DNA from: Dunaliella salina
Lineage: Eukaryota > Chlorophyta > Chlorophyceae > Chlamydomonadales > Dunaliellaceae
DNA length: 10,156 bases
Assembly: GCA_002284615.2 (NCBI GenBank)
Contig: MU069585.1
Location: forward strand, 407,825 to 417,980
Direction of reading: 5' to 3'
In this document: positions 1 to 6,233 of the stretch, one piece after another
How the letters are laid out: every line of letters starts with the position of its first letter
How positions within the stretch are numbered: position 1 is the stretch's first letter
Translations under genes and position numbers: made by a program
The notes under the pieces: generated by a model
What the model saw: only the letters and a program-made list of their open reading frames with translations
Told to the model about the DNA's origin: nothing
Databases searched by the model: none

Positions 1-46
<46 letters not shown>
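1..46. repeat. (CA)23 microsatellite at window start, forming a possible acceptor
   Basis: Uninterrupted CA dinucleotides fill bases 1-46 and probably extend beyond the window. The run is followed at once by G, so it ends in CACAG and can act as a 3' splice acceptor with the exon starting at 48. The same arrangement recurs at 8022-8092. The poly-Thr/His or Val/Cys frames across such runs are not real proteins. Confidence 0.95.
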
Positions 47-47
<1 letters not shown>

Positions 48-48
<1 letters not shown>

Positions 49-128
49 CTGGCTGTTTGAGTCCACAGACCCATGGCGATGCACGGGGCCTGATGGTCAC
101 GAACCCACTCAGCCTGAACCCCCTGAAG
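48..128 (+). CDS. Possible exon 1 of a Ser/Pro-rich hypothetical gene (5'-partial)
   Basis: This 81-bp stretch lies between a CACAG acceptor at 46-47 and a good donor (GAAG|GTGAGG) at 129. Read in phase 0 it gives 27 open codons, starting AGCLSPQTHG and ending LSLNPLK, which join exon 2 in frame. It is the weakest exon of the model, because a second frame starting at base 50 is also open here and runs on past the donor to a stop at 512-514. That second frame has its own possible donor at 134 (GAG|GTGAAT), which would also join exon 2 in phase 0. Which frame is used cannot be settled from sequence alone. No domain is recognised, and no start codon is assigned because the gene appears to begin before the window. 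Confidence 0.35.
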
Positions 129-514
129 GTGAGGTGAATGGAAATGGCCCATTTGCAGTAGGGCCAATGCCCTTTTTACACATGTCCAATGGTGAAATAT
201 GGCAACTTAGCATTTCTAGTGCCAAACATATGGGCATACAATGTTGGCCTACGGAACTGGCCAACCCAACAAATGGGTGGATTATGTTTGAAGTTGCATC
301 CACAATCATTTCTTGGAAAGCAAGGTTGACAAGCCATGGCTGGGAATCAAAATCACGATCAGAGGCTCGTGTGCACAAAGCAAAATCTTTTGATTGGAAC
401 GCGGATTTCATAGATTTTGGTACTTGTTTTGAGGCTCCTCGCAAAGCCTTTATACTCCCAAATAATTTTTGCGGGTTTCTCGAATACTCGGAACGTGCAA
501 TACTCCAGTACTAG
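50..514 (+). CDS. Alternative open frame reading through the exon 1 donor
   Basis: This frame runs 154 codons from WLFESTDPW, directly after the CA run, to a TAG at 512-514. It has a mixed, protein-like composition with several Trp and aromatic residues, for example NPTNGWIMFE and SFDWNADFIDFGTCFE. It could be the terminal exon of the gene, an alternative 3' end produced when intron 1 is not spliced, or a chance frame. The opposite strand is also open over most of this stretch, which weakens the case. No family is recognised. A methionine at 134 would give 126 residues if it were a free-standing gene, but no upstream promoter signal supports that. Confidence 0.3.
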   Translation, partial: WLFESTDPWRCTGPDGHEPTQPEPPEGEVNGNGPFAVGPMPFLHMSNGEIWQLSISSAKHMGIQCWPTELANPTNGWIMFEVASTIISWKARLTSHGWESKSRSEARVHKAKSFDWNADFIDFGTCFEAPRKAFILPNNFCGFLEYSERAILQY

Positions 515-689
515 CACATGTATGCTGTGTTCTCATTTTCACCTTTTCGCAGCAATATGGGAATGCAAAGCAAATGCACGCGCTCTCGGAATGTCTCTCT
601 TTTTCTTTGGCCAGCTTGAGACGCGGGCGCCTTTGCAGGCACGTTGGTGAATGCCTGCATGTGAATGCCTGCATGTCAGCGCCAGCATG

Positions 690-944
690 TCAATGCCTGC
701 ATGGCAATGCCTGCATGGCAATGCCTGCATGTCAGTGCCTGCATGTCCATGCCTGCATCGCAATGCCTGCATGGTAATGCCTGCATGGCAATACCTGCAT
801 GTCCATGCCTGCATGTCCATGCCTGCATGTCAGTGCCTGCATGGCAATGCCTGCATGGCAATGCCTGCATGGCAATGCCTGCATGTCCATGCCTGCATGC
901 CAATGCCTGCATGTCAGTGCCTGCATGTCCATGCCTACATGTCA
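690..944. repeat. Higher-order duplication inside the minisatellite, copy 1
   Basis: The order of variant tails in this stretch, including the rare units CATCGCAATG (756), CATGGTAATG and the CCTACATG unit (934), recurs at 1503-1757 with a constant offset of 813 bp. That is 58 units plus the single extra base near 1110. Copies differ at only scattered positions, so a block of about 18 units was duplicated after the variants arose. Confidence 0.85.
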
Positions 945-1502
945 GTGCCTGCATGTCAATGCAAGCATGTCAATGCCTGCATGTCAATGCCTGCATGTCA
1001 GTGCCTGCATGTCCATGCCTGCACGTCAGTGCCTGCATGTCCATGCCTGCACGTCAGTGCCTGCATGTCCATGCCTGCATGGCAATGCCTGCATGTCAGT
1101 GCCTGCATGTCAAATGCCTGCATGTCCATGCCTGCATGCCAGTGCCTGCATGTCAGTGCATACACGTCAATGCCTGCATGTCAGTGCCTGTGTGTCAGTG
1201 CTTGCATGTCAGTGCCTGCATGTCAATGCCCGCATTTCAATGCCTGCATGTCCATGCCTGCATGCCAATGCCTGCGTGTCAGCGCTTGCATGTCAGTGCC
1301 TGCATGTCAATACTTGCATGTCCATGCCTACATGTCAATACCTGCATGTCCATGCCTGCATGCCAATACCTGCATGTCAATGCCTGCATGTCCATGCCTG
1401 CGTGTCAGTGCCTGCATGTCAATGCCTGCATGTCAATGCCTGCATGCCAGTGCCTGCATGTCAGTGCCTGCATGGCAATGCATGCATGGCAATTCCTGCA
1501 TG

Positions 1503-1757
1503 GCAATGCCTGCATGGCAATGCCTGCATGGCAATGCCTGCATGTCAGTGCCTGCATGTCCATGCCTGCATCGCAATGCCTGCATGGTAATGCGTGCATG
1601 GCAATACCTGCATGTCCATGCCTGCATGTCCATACCTGCATGTCAGTGCCTGCATGGCAATGCCTGCATGTTAATGCCTGCATGGCAATGCCTGCATGTC
1701 CATGCCTGCATGCCAATGCCTGCATGTCAGTGCCTGCATGTCCATGCCTACATGTCA
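1503..1757. repeat. Higher-order duplication inside the minisatellite, copy 2
   Basis: This block carries the same sequence of variant units as 690-944, including CATCGCAATG at 1569 and the CCTACATG unit at 1747. Differences are few, for example TGCGTGCATGG in place of TGCCTGCATGG and a GTTAATG unit in place of GGCAATG. Confidence 0.85.
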
Positions 1758-1881
1758 ATGCATGCATGTCAATGCATGCATGTCAATGCATGCATGTCAA
1801 TGCATGCATGTCAGTGCCTGCATGTCCATGCCTGCATGGCAATGCCTGCATGGCAATGATGGTTTCACTATGTCATTGCAG

Positions 1882-1971
1882 GTGCTGAGCGAGCTGCTGA
1901 GACACCACGACCCATCAAATTTGTCGATGCATGCAATTTGTCACAAATTTAAACTTGTGGGAGCTGAGCAA
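1882..1971 (+). CDS. Proposed exon 2 of the Ser/Pro-rich hypothetical gene
   Basis: The exon is 90 bp, phase 0 at both ends, between the acceptor CATTGCAG (ending 1881) and the donor GAGCAA|GTATGT at 1972. It encodes 30 residues, beginning VLSELLRHHD and ending FKLVGAEQ. Of the three possible entry phases, only phase 0 stays open to a donor: phase 2 hits TGA at once, and phase 1 meets TAA before either donor. A second donor, TTG|GTGAGA at 1982, would end the exon in phase 1, which does not fit exon 3. If unspliced, the frame ends at TGA 1993-1995. The segment is less low-complexity than later exons and may be a short helical region; no family is recognised. Confidence 0.5.
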
Positions 1972-2725
1972 GTATGTCTTGGTGAGAAAGTGTGAACCAT
2001 CATGGATCCCCCTCGTCAGCAGCAGCAGCCTTGCAGCCAGTTTGACACCATAACACAGATGCACGTCAACAATGTTGCGCTGTTCGTGTAGGTGCCTTGT
2101 GTAACTGGTACAGGCAACCCTCGCCCTGTCAAAATTATTGAAACGCGCTGACAGCTGTGACTTCTGTGCAGGTGCCGAGCAGTGCCGGCAGTGGCACCCT
2201 CAGCAGGCCCAGCTGGGATAGCTGCAATTGCACACTCCATTTTGCTATAGTTGAAGGTATCAATGGAGCCAAATGTCTGTGCAGGTGCCCAGCCATGGTG
2301 TGGGTTGCACCCTCAGCAGCCTAGTGATTGCACACTTGATTTTGCTAAAGCTGAAGGTGTCAATGATGCCAAGGTGTCTTTGCAGGTGCCTAGCCGTGGT
2401 GGGAGTGGCCCCCTCAGCAGGCATGGCTGGGATGGCTGTAGTGACACAATTGCTTTTGATAAAGTTGAAGATGATGATGCCAAAATGTCTCTGCAGGTGC
2501 CCAGCCGTGATGGCAGTGACGCCCCCAGCAGGCGCAGCTGGGGTGGCTGCAATTGCACACTCAATTTTGCTGCAGTCGAAGATATGAATGATGTCAAAAT
2601 GTCTCTGCAGGTGTCCAGCCGTGGTGGCGGTGGCGCCGCCAGCAGGCGCGGCTGAGGTGGCTGCAATTGCACACTCGATTTTGCTGCAAGATTGAAGATA
2701 TGAATGATGCCAAATGTCTGTGCAG
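1972..2725 (+). other. Proposed intron 2 containing decayed copies of the next exon start
   Basis: The proposed intron spans the GTATGT donor at 1972 to the TCTGTGCAG acceptor ending at 2725, 754 bp. From about 2160 it consists of five tandem units that each contain an acceptor-like TGCAG followed by a copy of the beginning of exon 3. Bases 1996-2155 hold a short CAG run (2018-2027) and no recognised gene. Confidence 0.45.
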
Positions 2726-2780
2726 GTGCCCAGCCGTGGTGGGAGTGGCCCCCTCAGCAGGCGCAGCTGGGATGGCTGCA
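2160..2780. repeat. Tandem repeat of about 111-115 bp carrying acceptor plus exon start, six copies
   Basis: TGCAG|GTG acceptor-like junctions occur at 2167, 2280, 2381, 2492, 2606 and 2721, giving spacings of 113, 101, 111, 114 and 115 bp. Each unit has a pyrimidine-containing TGTCTNTGCAG, then a coding-like core of the type VPSRGGSGPLSRRSWDG, then a GCACACTCNATTTTGCT segment and a GAAGATATGAATGATG-like tail. The last copy is the start of exon 3. The fifth has TGA where the others have the Trp codon TGG; the second is shortened and out of frame. The third to fifth copies read as one frame until that stop, around 2386-2655. Confidence 0.9.
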
Positions 2781-3037
2781 GTGACACAGACACAAAGACA
2801 GCCCACAACAGCTCACGCAGTACACCGCGTCGAGCTGCCAGTGGGGTACTCCCGCGAGACATTTTGCCCGGCCCAGAAGGTGGCGTAGCACATTCTCCTG
2901 CCGACACAGTACAACAACAGCAGCAGCAGCAGCAGCAGCAGGAGCATGCACATGTGCTGCTGCAAGGGCAGCATAGCCATGTCAGCCTCTCCCCATCCAT
3001 CACGGAGGTCTCTTTGCAGCCTCGCTCGAATGTGCAC

Positions 3038-3039
<2 letters not shown>
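2726..3039 (+). CDS. Proposed exon 3 of the Ser/Pro/Gln-rich hypothetical gene
   Basis: The exon is 314 bp, entering in phase 0 after TGTGCAG and leaving in phase 2 at GTGCACAG|GTGTGT. It encodes about 104 residues starting VPSRGGSGPLSRRSWDG. It contains a run of ten glutamines (two CAA then eight CAG, about 2911-2940), then His/Ser-rich sequence ending VSLQPRSNVHR. The adjacent frames close, while this one stays open for the full length. If intron 3 is retained, translation would run into a Cys-Val repeat encoded by the GT run and stop at 3176-3178. The composition suggests a disordered region; the polyglutamine length may vary between strains. Function is unknown. Confidence 0.6.

Positions 3040-3125
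<86 letters not shown>
3040..3125. repeat. (GT)43 microsatellite starting at a splice donor
   Basis: A perfect GT run of 86 bp directly follows CACAG at 3035-3039. Its first dinucleotide supplies the GT of the proposed donor of intron 3. It is complementary to the CA run at 3388-3458. Confidence 0.95.
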
Positions 3126-3126
<1 letters not shown>

Positions 3127-3379
3127 GAGGCAGGCTGCGCCAGCCTTGGTCCTGATTAAACCTGCTCAACATTTTTAGCCTTACACACTTGCCACAGGAC
3201 AGCGCATTGTATTGCTTACTTGCGTCATGCGAAGCTGCTTGCCGCAAATTCACACCTCTTGGGATGCATATCTCAAATGTCATTATTGAAAGCAAAACCA
3301 TGCAATCAGGCCTGTGGCCCAAAGAGGAAACGCAAACATCTACATGCTTTTGAACATGCAGCATCACGCTCATGCTTGT

Positions 3380-3382
3380 CAC

Positions 3383-3458
<76 letters not shown>
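3380..3458. repeat. (CA)n microsatellite near the 3' end of intron 3
   Basis: The run is 79 bp with a single G interruption at 3387; the pure part is 3388-3458. It ends 51 bp before the proposed acceptor at 3508-3509. In the transcript it could pair with the GU run that opens the same intron. Confidence 0.95.
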
Positions 3459-3460
<2 letters not shown>

Positions 3461-3509
3461 CACAACCATGCATGCCGCCCTTGCATATGCCCACTGCATC
3501 AACTTGCAG

Positions 3510-4149
3510 GTATGGAGGCGCCAGCGATGACGTCACCAGCTCTCCCTCTACCACCCCCTCCACTTCCATCCAACACACCAACTCCCTGCCTGGCTCCTCC
3601 ATCCGCTCCCACTCCCTTGAAAACTCCCAGACCCCTTCCAGTGCATCCGTATCCCCCTTTGCACAAAGTAATAGTACCACCCCCAACTCCTTGTTCGCGC
3701 CCCGCGTGGCACACCAAGCAGCCCATGCAGCCGCCGCGCTCCATGCACAGCCGCCATCACCGTCCCATGCGGCACACCAAGCAGCCCATGCAGCCGCTGC
3801 CCTCCCTGCACAACCGCCAACGCCTCCCCGCATCTTCGATCTTTCCAGCCTTGGCGCCAGCAACGCAGCTCACGGCAGCGACAGCCACAGTAGGAGCATG
3901 AGCGCAGGGGGTGTGCGTGCCTCCTCCCCTCCTGCCGCCTCAGACCACAGATCTCCAGATCACGGCGCCAATGCGCTGGATCACATGCCCCGCACAGAGA
4001 GTGGTTCTAAGAGCAGAGGTGGCAGCCCATTCCAACCTCTGCCTACCCTCACCGCCCCGGGTATAGAGGAAGCTGGCGGAAGCTATGCAGAAGAGTCGCC
4101 GTCTCCGTCTTCGCAGCCCCTGCTCGCAGCTGGCAGCGGCCGCCGCATG
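3510..4149 (+). CDS. Proposed exon 4, large Ser/Pro/Ala-rich exon
   Basis: This is the largest exon, 640 bp, entering in phase 2 after AACTTGCAG and ending in phase 0 at CGCCGCATG|GTGAGC. It encodes about 213 residues dominated by Ser, Pro, Ala, Thr and His. Examples are YGGASDDVTSSPSTTPSTS near the start and EESPSPSSQPLLAAGSGRRM at the end. A 63-bp (21-codon) tandem duplication at 3706-3831 keeps the frame. No transmembrane segment or known domain is seen, and the many SP and TP pairs suggest a phosphorylated, disordered linker. Without splicing, the frame continues to TGA at 4222-4224. An overlapping frame is Pro-rich but closes at 3899-3901, inside the exon. Confidence 0.68.
3706..3831 (+). 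repeat. In-frame 63-bp tandem duplication in exon 4
   Basis: Two adjacent 21-codon units read VAHQAAHAAAALHAQPPSPSH and AAHQAAHAAAALPAQPPTPPR. The 63-bp period preserves the frame, and most nucleotide changes between copies are silent or exchange similar small residues. Confidence 0.9.
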
Positions 4150-4284
4150 GTGAGCTTTCTGGCTCAGGACATGTGTTACAATTCCCTCTGGAGCGCCTGC
4201 TTGTTTTGGATGCCTGTTGTGTGATTCTTGTTTCACTTCCACACCTGCCTCTGGTTCAAGATCTCCAGGGAGGAAGACAAGTAG

Positions 4285-4444
4285 GTGAGATGCTGCATTG
4301 TGAGCTCCCAGCATGAGCAGATGTGTATTTCTCTCTCAGCAGGATTAATCAAGGGTTAATTGCAGTAGATGGTGAGATGCCGCATGGTGAGTTTGAGCAG
4401 ATGTGTGTTTCTCTCTCAGCACAGTGCGCTGAGTGTGCAGATGG
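4285..4444. repeat. 87-bp imperfect tandem repeat with donor-like GTGAG motifs
   Basis: GTGAGATGCTGCATTGTGAG at 4285 and GTGAGATGCCGCATGGTGAG at 4372 begin two units 87 bp apart. Both continue into GCAGATGTGT, then TTTCTCTCTCAGCA. A related sequence (CTCAGCAGGAT, then ATTGCAGTAGATGG, then GCTGCCGCATGG) lies at 6285-6342, beyond the transposon. The GCCGCATGGTGAG part resembles the end of exon 4 with its donor (4141-4154). Confidence 0.75.
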
Positions 4445-4477
4445 ATGCAGATTTAAAAAAGGAGTAGATTGGTACCC

Positions 4478-4480
4478 TTA
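4478..4480. repeat. Target-site duplication TTA, left
   Basis: TTA precedes the left terminal inverted repeat and matches TTA at 6173-6175 after the right one. TTA/TAA targets are characteristic of PIF/Harbinger elements. Confidence 0.85.
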
Positions 4481-4484
4481 GGCT

Positions 4485-4640
4485 GCGGTCACACACAATT
4501 TTTTTCGGTATTTTTTTCGGACTTTTTTCCGTCAGAAATTGGAAAAAAATTGCGGTCACACACAATTTTTTTCCGTCTACCGAAAAAAAATTTCGCCCTC
4601 GACGGAAAAATTTTGCAAGCGGTCAAACACAAAATTTTTT
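4485..4640. repeat. Left-end subterminal repeats of the Harbinger element
   Basis: GCGGTCACACACAA recurs at 4485, 4552 and, in a degenerate form (GCGGTCAAACACAA), at 4619, with an exact 67-bp spacing. Each copy is followed by a T-rich run, with CGG or CCGTC nearby. In this superfamily such subterminal motifs are plausible binding sites for the transposase or the Myb-like partner; that role is inferred here. Confidence 0.8.
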
Positions 4641-4726
4641 CACATTTTTTTTTGTCAGTGCTTAGCCACGGTGGAACATCAGGGAGGTGAGAATTTGTCC
4701 CACATTCATGCAAGCGCACTCCCTTC

Positions 4727-5543
4727 ATGAGTGGTTCAAGAAGGGGCACTCCTGCATGGGGCATGCATGGGAACTACTCCTCCTCTCCTGCCCTTCCGTC
4801 CTTAACATTCTCTTCCCTCCCCTTGCCCTTGAAGGAAAGTCCTCCTTTTGGATTCTGGGAGAAGCAAGTGTGCAGGGACTGGGCCAACATTGGAAGGACT
4901 CACCCTGAGTATGAGCCTGCCCAATTCAGGCAAGCTTTCCGCATGAGCAAGCCAGCCTTCAAGACCCTGTGTGAGACATATTGTGCCTCACTTGCAAGGC
5001 AAGACACACATTTGCGGGGTGCAATCCCTGTTGAGAAGAGGCTGGCAGTTTTTTTGCACTGGGCTGGCTCAGGTTCTCCATACTACCACCTTGCGCAGAC
5101 CTATGATATTAGTAAGCCTTCCGCGACCAATATAATTCATGAAGTTGTGTTTGTGCTGTGCAAAGAATTTGTGCCAAGCATGATCGTCTTTCCAGAAGGA
5201 CAGGAACTCATGCGCGTCATGCGAGATTTCAGAGGCTTGTACAATTTGCCTTTTTGTGCTGGTGCAATAGACGGAACATTCATGAGGATTGAGAAGCCAT
5301 ATGAGTGGGGTGATGTCTACTGTTGCTACAAAAAGCACATGGCTATTATTCTTTTCGTATGTGTTGATGCTCATGGCAAGTTCACTTGTTAGCGCTGGAG
5401 GGGCAGGTCAAGTTGGTGATGCACACATATGGAATTTTAGTGCTCTGCGTAGAAAGATTGAGGATGGTTCTTGGCTTTCCTTGCCGCCAAATGCTCGCAT
5501 GGAGGAAATGACCAAATATGGTACCTCACTTTCACCATCGTAG
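4727..5543 (+). pseudogene. Harbinger transposase/nuclease (DDE_Tnp_4 type), frameshifted and truncated
   Basis: From Met at 4727 there are 221 residues to a TAG at 5390-5392. An N-terminal helix-turn-helix-like part (FRQAFRMSKPAFKTLCE, then AVFLHWAGSGSPYYHLA and YDISKPSATNIIHEV) leads into the nuclease fold. The segment LPFCAGAIDGTFMRI holds the first catalytic Asp (about residue 182), followed by YKKHMAIILFVCVDAHGKF. The family's next conserved block, GQVGDAH with the second Asp (codon 5418-5420), is present but in the next frame, so one base was gained or two lost at about 5387-5391. The frame then runs through IWNFSALRRKIEDGSW and stops near 5543. The C-terminal part with the final acidic residue is missing, so this copy cannot encode a complete enzyme. 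The true start is uncertain. Confidence 0.85.
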
Positions 5544-5855
5544 GCTGNCTCCCCATCCAAACCCTCGTGAGCTCCCGGCTTGGGTGTTGCTGCGCGCAGT
5601 GGCCTCTTGGCTGCATGTGACTTCGCTCACCTGCTGCTGATCCTGCTCAAGCTGCAACTGATCAGCTGCATGGGCTGCAAGCGCATGCAAGGAGCCGCCA
5701 GACCGGCTGCCTACCACCACTGCCTCTGACATCTGCAGGTCCCTGCTAGGCTTGTGCTGGTCCTCATCTGGACTGAGCACCTGTGCTTTCTTGCTAGGCT
5801 GACCTCTTGCCCCCCTCCCCCTGCCATTGGACCCTTGCTTGCGCTTGGGAGGCAT
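5532..5855 (-). pseudogene. Truncated second Harbinger ORF (possible DNA-binding partner)
   Basis: On the minus strand, Met at 5855-5853 opens a 107-residue frame ending at 5532. It begins MPPKRKQGSNGRGRGARGQP, a basic, nuclear-localisation-like segment, then an acidic/Gln-rich stretch (LSPDEDQHKPSRD, LQLEQDQQQVSEV). Many PIF/Harbinger elements carry a second ORF for a Myb/SANT-like protein that works with the transposase. Position and orientation fit that role, but no Myb/SANT domain is present in what remains, so the assignment is inference. The last residues (near 5548, with one undetermined base) lie at the junction where the element's middle is missing. The open frame continues upstream to 6095, into the AT-rich terminal region, which is unlikely to be coding. 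Confidence 0.5.
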
Positions 5856-6079
5856 GGCGCCACCCTCAAAGATGAAATATGTGAATGTTGAAAAAAACTG
5901 GAAATTTTTGTGTTTTTGGACCTCGCATTGAAGGGGCACTCCCAAGAGGCACTCCCGAACGGTAACTGAAAACTGACCCCAACCGAAAAAAATTTCCCAA
6001 AGATGGTCCCTAGTGACTTCTGGCTGGAACCGAAAATTTTTTTGGATAGGCCAAAAAAAATTGCCCGAGGAAAAAAATC

Positions 6080-6168
6080 TTGTGTGTGACCGCAATTTCT
6101 TTTGCCCAAAGTGAAAATTTTTTTCAACACTGACGGAAAAAAGGCCGAAAAAAATTGTGTGTGACCGC
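6080..6168. repeat. Right-end subterminal repeats of the Harbinger element
   Basis: Two inverted copies of the left-end motif end at 6093 and 6168 (TTGTGTGTGACCGC), 75 bp apart, surrounded by A-rich runs. They mirror the left-end series but with a different spacing and one copy fewer. Confidence 0.8.
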
Positions 6169-6172
6169 CCCC

Positions 6173-6175
6173 TTA
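6173..6175. repeat. Target-site duplication TTA, right
   Basis: TTA follows the right terminal inverted repeat and matches 4478-4480. Confidence 0.85.
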
Positions 6176-6186
6176 ATGTTTGGATT

Positions 6187-6233
6187 GGGGCACTGGAAGG
6201 GGGGCTCAGGGGTGGGTGGGTGGGTCAGGGGGG
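6187..6233 (+). other. G-rich tract with quadruplex potential
   Basis: From 6209 the sequence has runs of GGGG, GGG, GGG, GGG and GGGGGG separated by one to three bases; two more G runs lie at 6187-6204. The spacing satisfies the usual pattern for an intramolecular G-quadruplex on the plus strand, hence also in the pre-mRNA. It lies just 3' of the transposon. Confidence 0.7.

Larger units (their letters stand above)
646..1858. repeat. 14-bp minisatellite, about 86 units
   Basis: The unit is TGCCTGCATG followed by a four-base tail that is usually TCAA, TCAG, TCCA, GCAA, CCAA or CCAG. The ten-base core is nearly constant and most variation falls in the tail. Because 14 is not a multiple of three, every frame cycles through the same 14-residue peptide, so long Cys/His/Met/Ala frames appear in several frames on both strands; they are by-products of the repeat. 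One extra base near 1110 (GTCAAATG) breaks the register. Around 1752-1812 about four units share the homogenised variant TGCATGCATGTCAA. The array begins gradually (GTGAATGCCTGCATG at 647) and ends at GGCAATGATGG. Confidence 0.95.
129..1881 (+). other. Proposed intron 1, mostly minisatellite
   Basis: The proposed intron runs from the GTGAGG donor at 129 to the acceptor TGTCATTGCAG ending at 1881, 1,753 bp. About 1.2 kb of it is the 14-bp repeat array at 646-1858. Bases 515-645, between the end of the alternative frame and the array, show no recognisable gene or RNA. Boundaries are inferred from splice consensus and from phase agreement with exon 2. Confidence 0.4.
3040..3509 (+). other. Proposed intron 3, flanked inside by (GT)43 and (CA)n
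   Basis: The intron is 470 bp, from the first GT of the GT run to TCAACTTGCAG ending at 3509. Joining 3039 to 3510 completes an AGG codon (Arg) and links the two open frames exactly (NVH-R-YGGASDD), which is the strongest single support for the boundaries. Between the two microsatellites, at 3126-3379, there is about 250 bp with no recognised gene. Confidence 0.65.
4481..6172. mobile_element. PIF/Harbinger DNA transposon, internally deleted, 1,692 bp
   Basis: The ends are inverted repeats. The left end reads GGCTGCGGTCACACACAATT and the reverse complement of the right end reads GGGGGCGGTCACACACAATT, both followed by T-rich sequence and TCGG. The element is flanked by TTA at 4478-4480 and 6173-6175, the 3-bp target duplication typical of PIF/Harbinger. 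Inside are a plus-strand Harbinger-type nuclease remnant and a minus-strand remnant starting with a basic segment. The two run towards each other and both stop around 5530-5550, so the 3' portions of both genes are missing and the middle appears deleted. One undetermined base lies at 5548, at that junction. Confidence 0.88.

Noticed and set aside
646..1858. CRISPR-like array
   Set aside because: Repeat unit of 14 bp with a 4-base variable part is far too short for repeats and spacers, and the context is eukaryotic.
651..1888. Cys/His-rich proteins of about 400 residues in several frames
   Set aside because: The 14-bp unit has no stop in any frame and cycles all frames through the same peptide, so long frames arise automatically on both strands.
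2260..3003. Minus-strand 247-codon frame with a Cys run
   Set aside because: It is the antisense of the 111-115 bp repeat and of the CAG run, so its open length follows from the plus-strand repeat.
2813..3502. Minus-strand frame of 229 codons with Val-Cys and Thr-His runs
   Set aside because: It is stitched together from two dinucleotide repeats; the rest shows no protein-like pattern and it opposes the better supported exons.
3306..3863. Minus-strand 185-codon frame opposite exon 4
   Set aside because: Shadow of the GC-rich, Ser/Pro-coding exon; ends in a Val-Cys run from the CA repeat.
5856..6095. Upstream extension of the minus-strand Harbinger ORF2
   Set aside because: This part is Phe-rich sequence produced by the A/T-rich terminal region of the transposon; the Met at 5855 is a more natural start.
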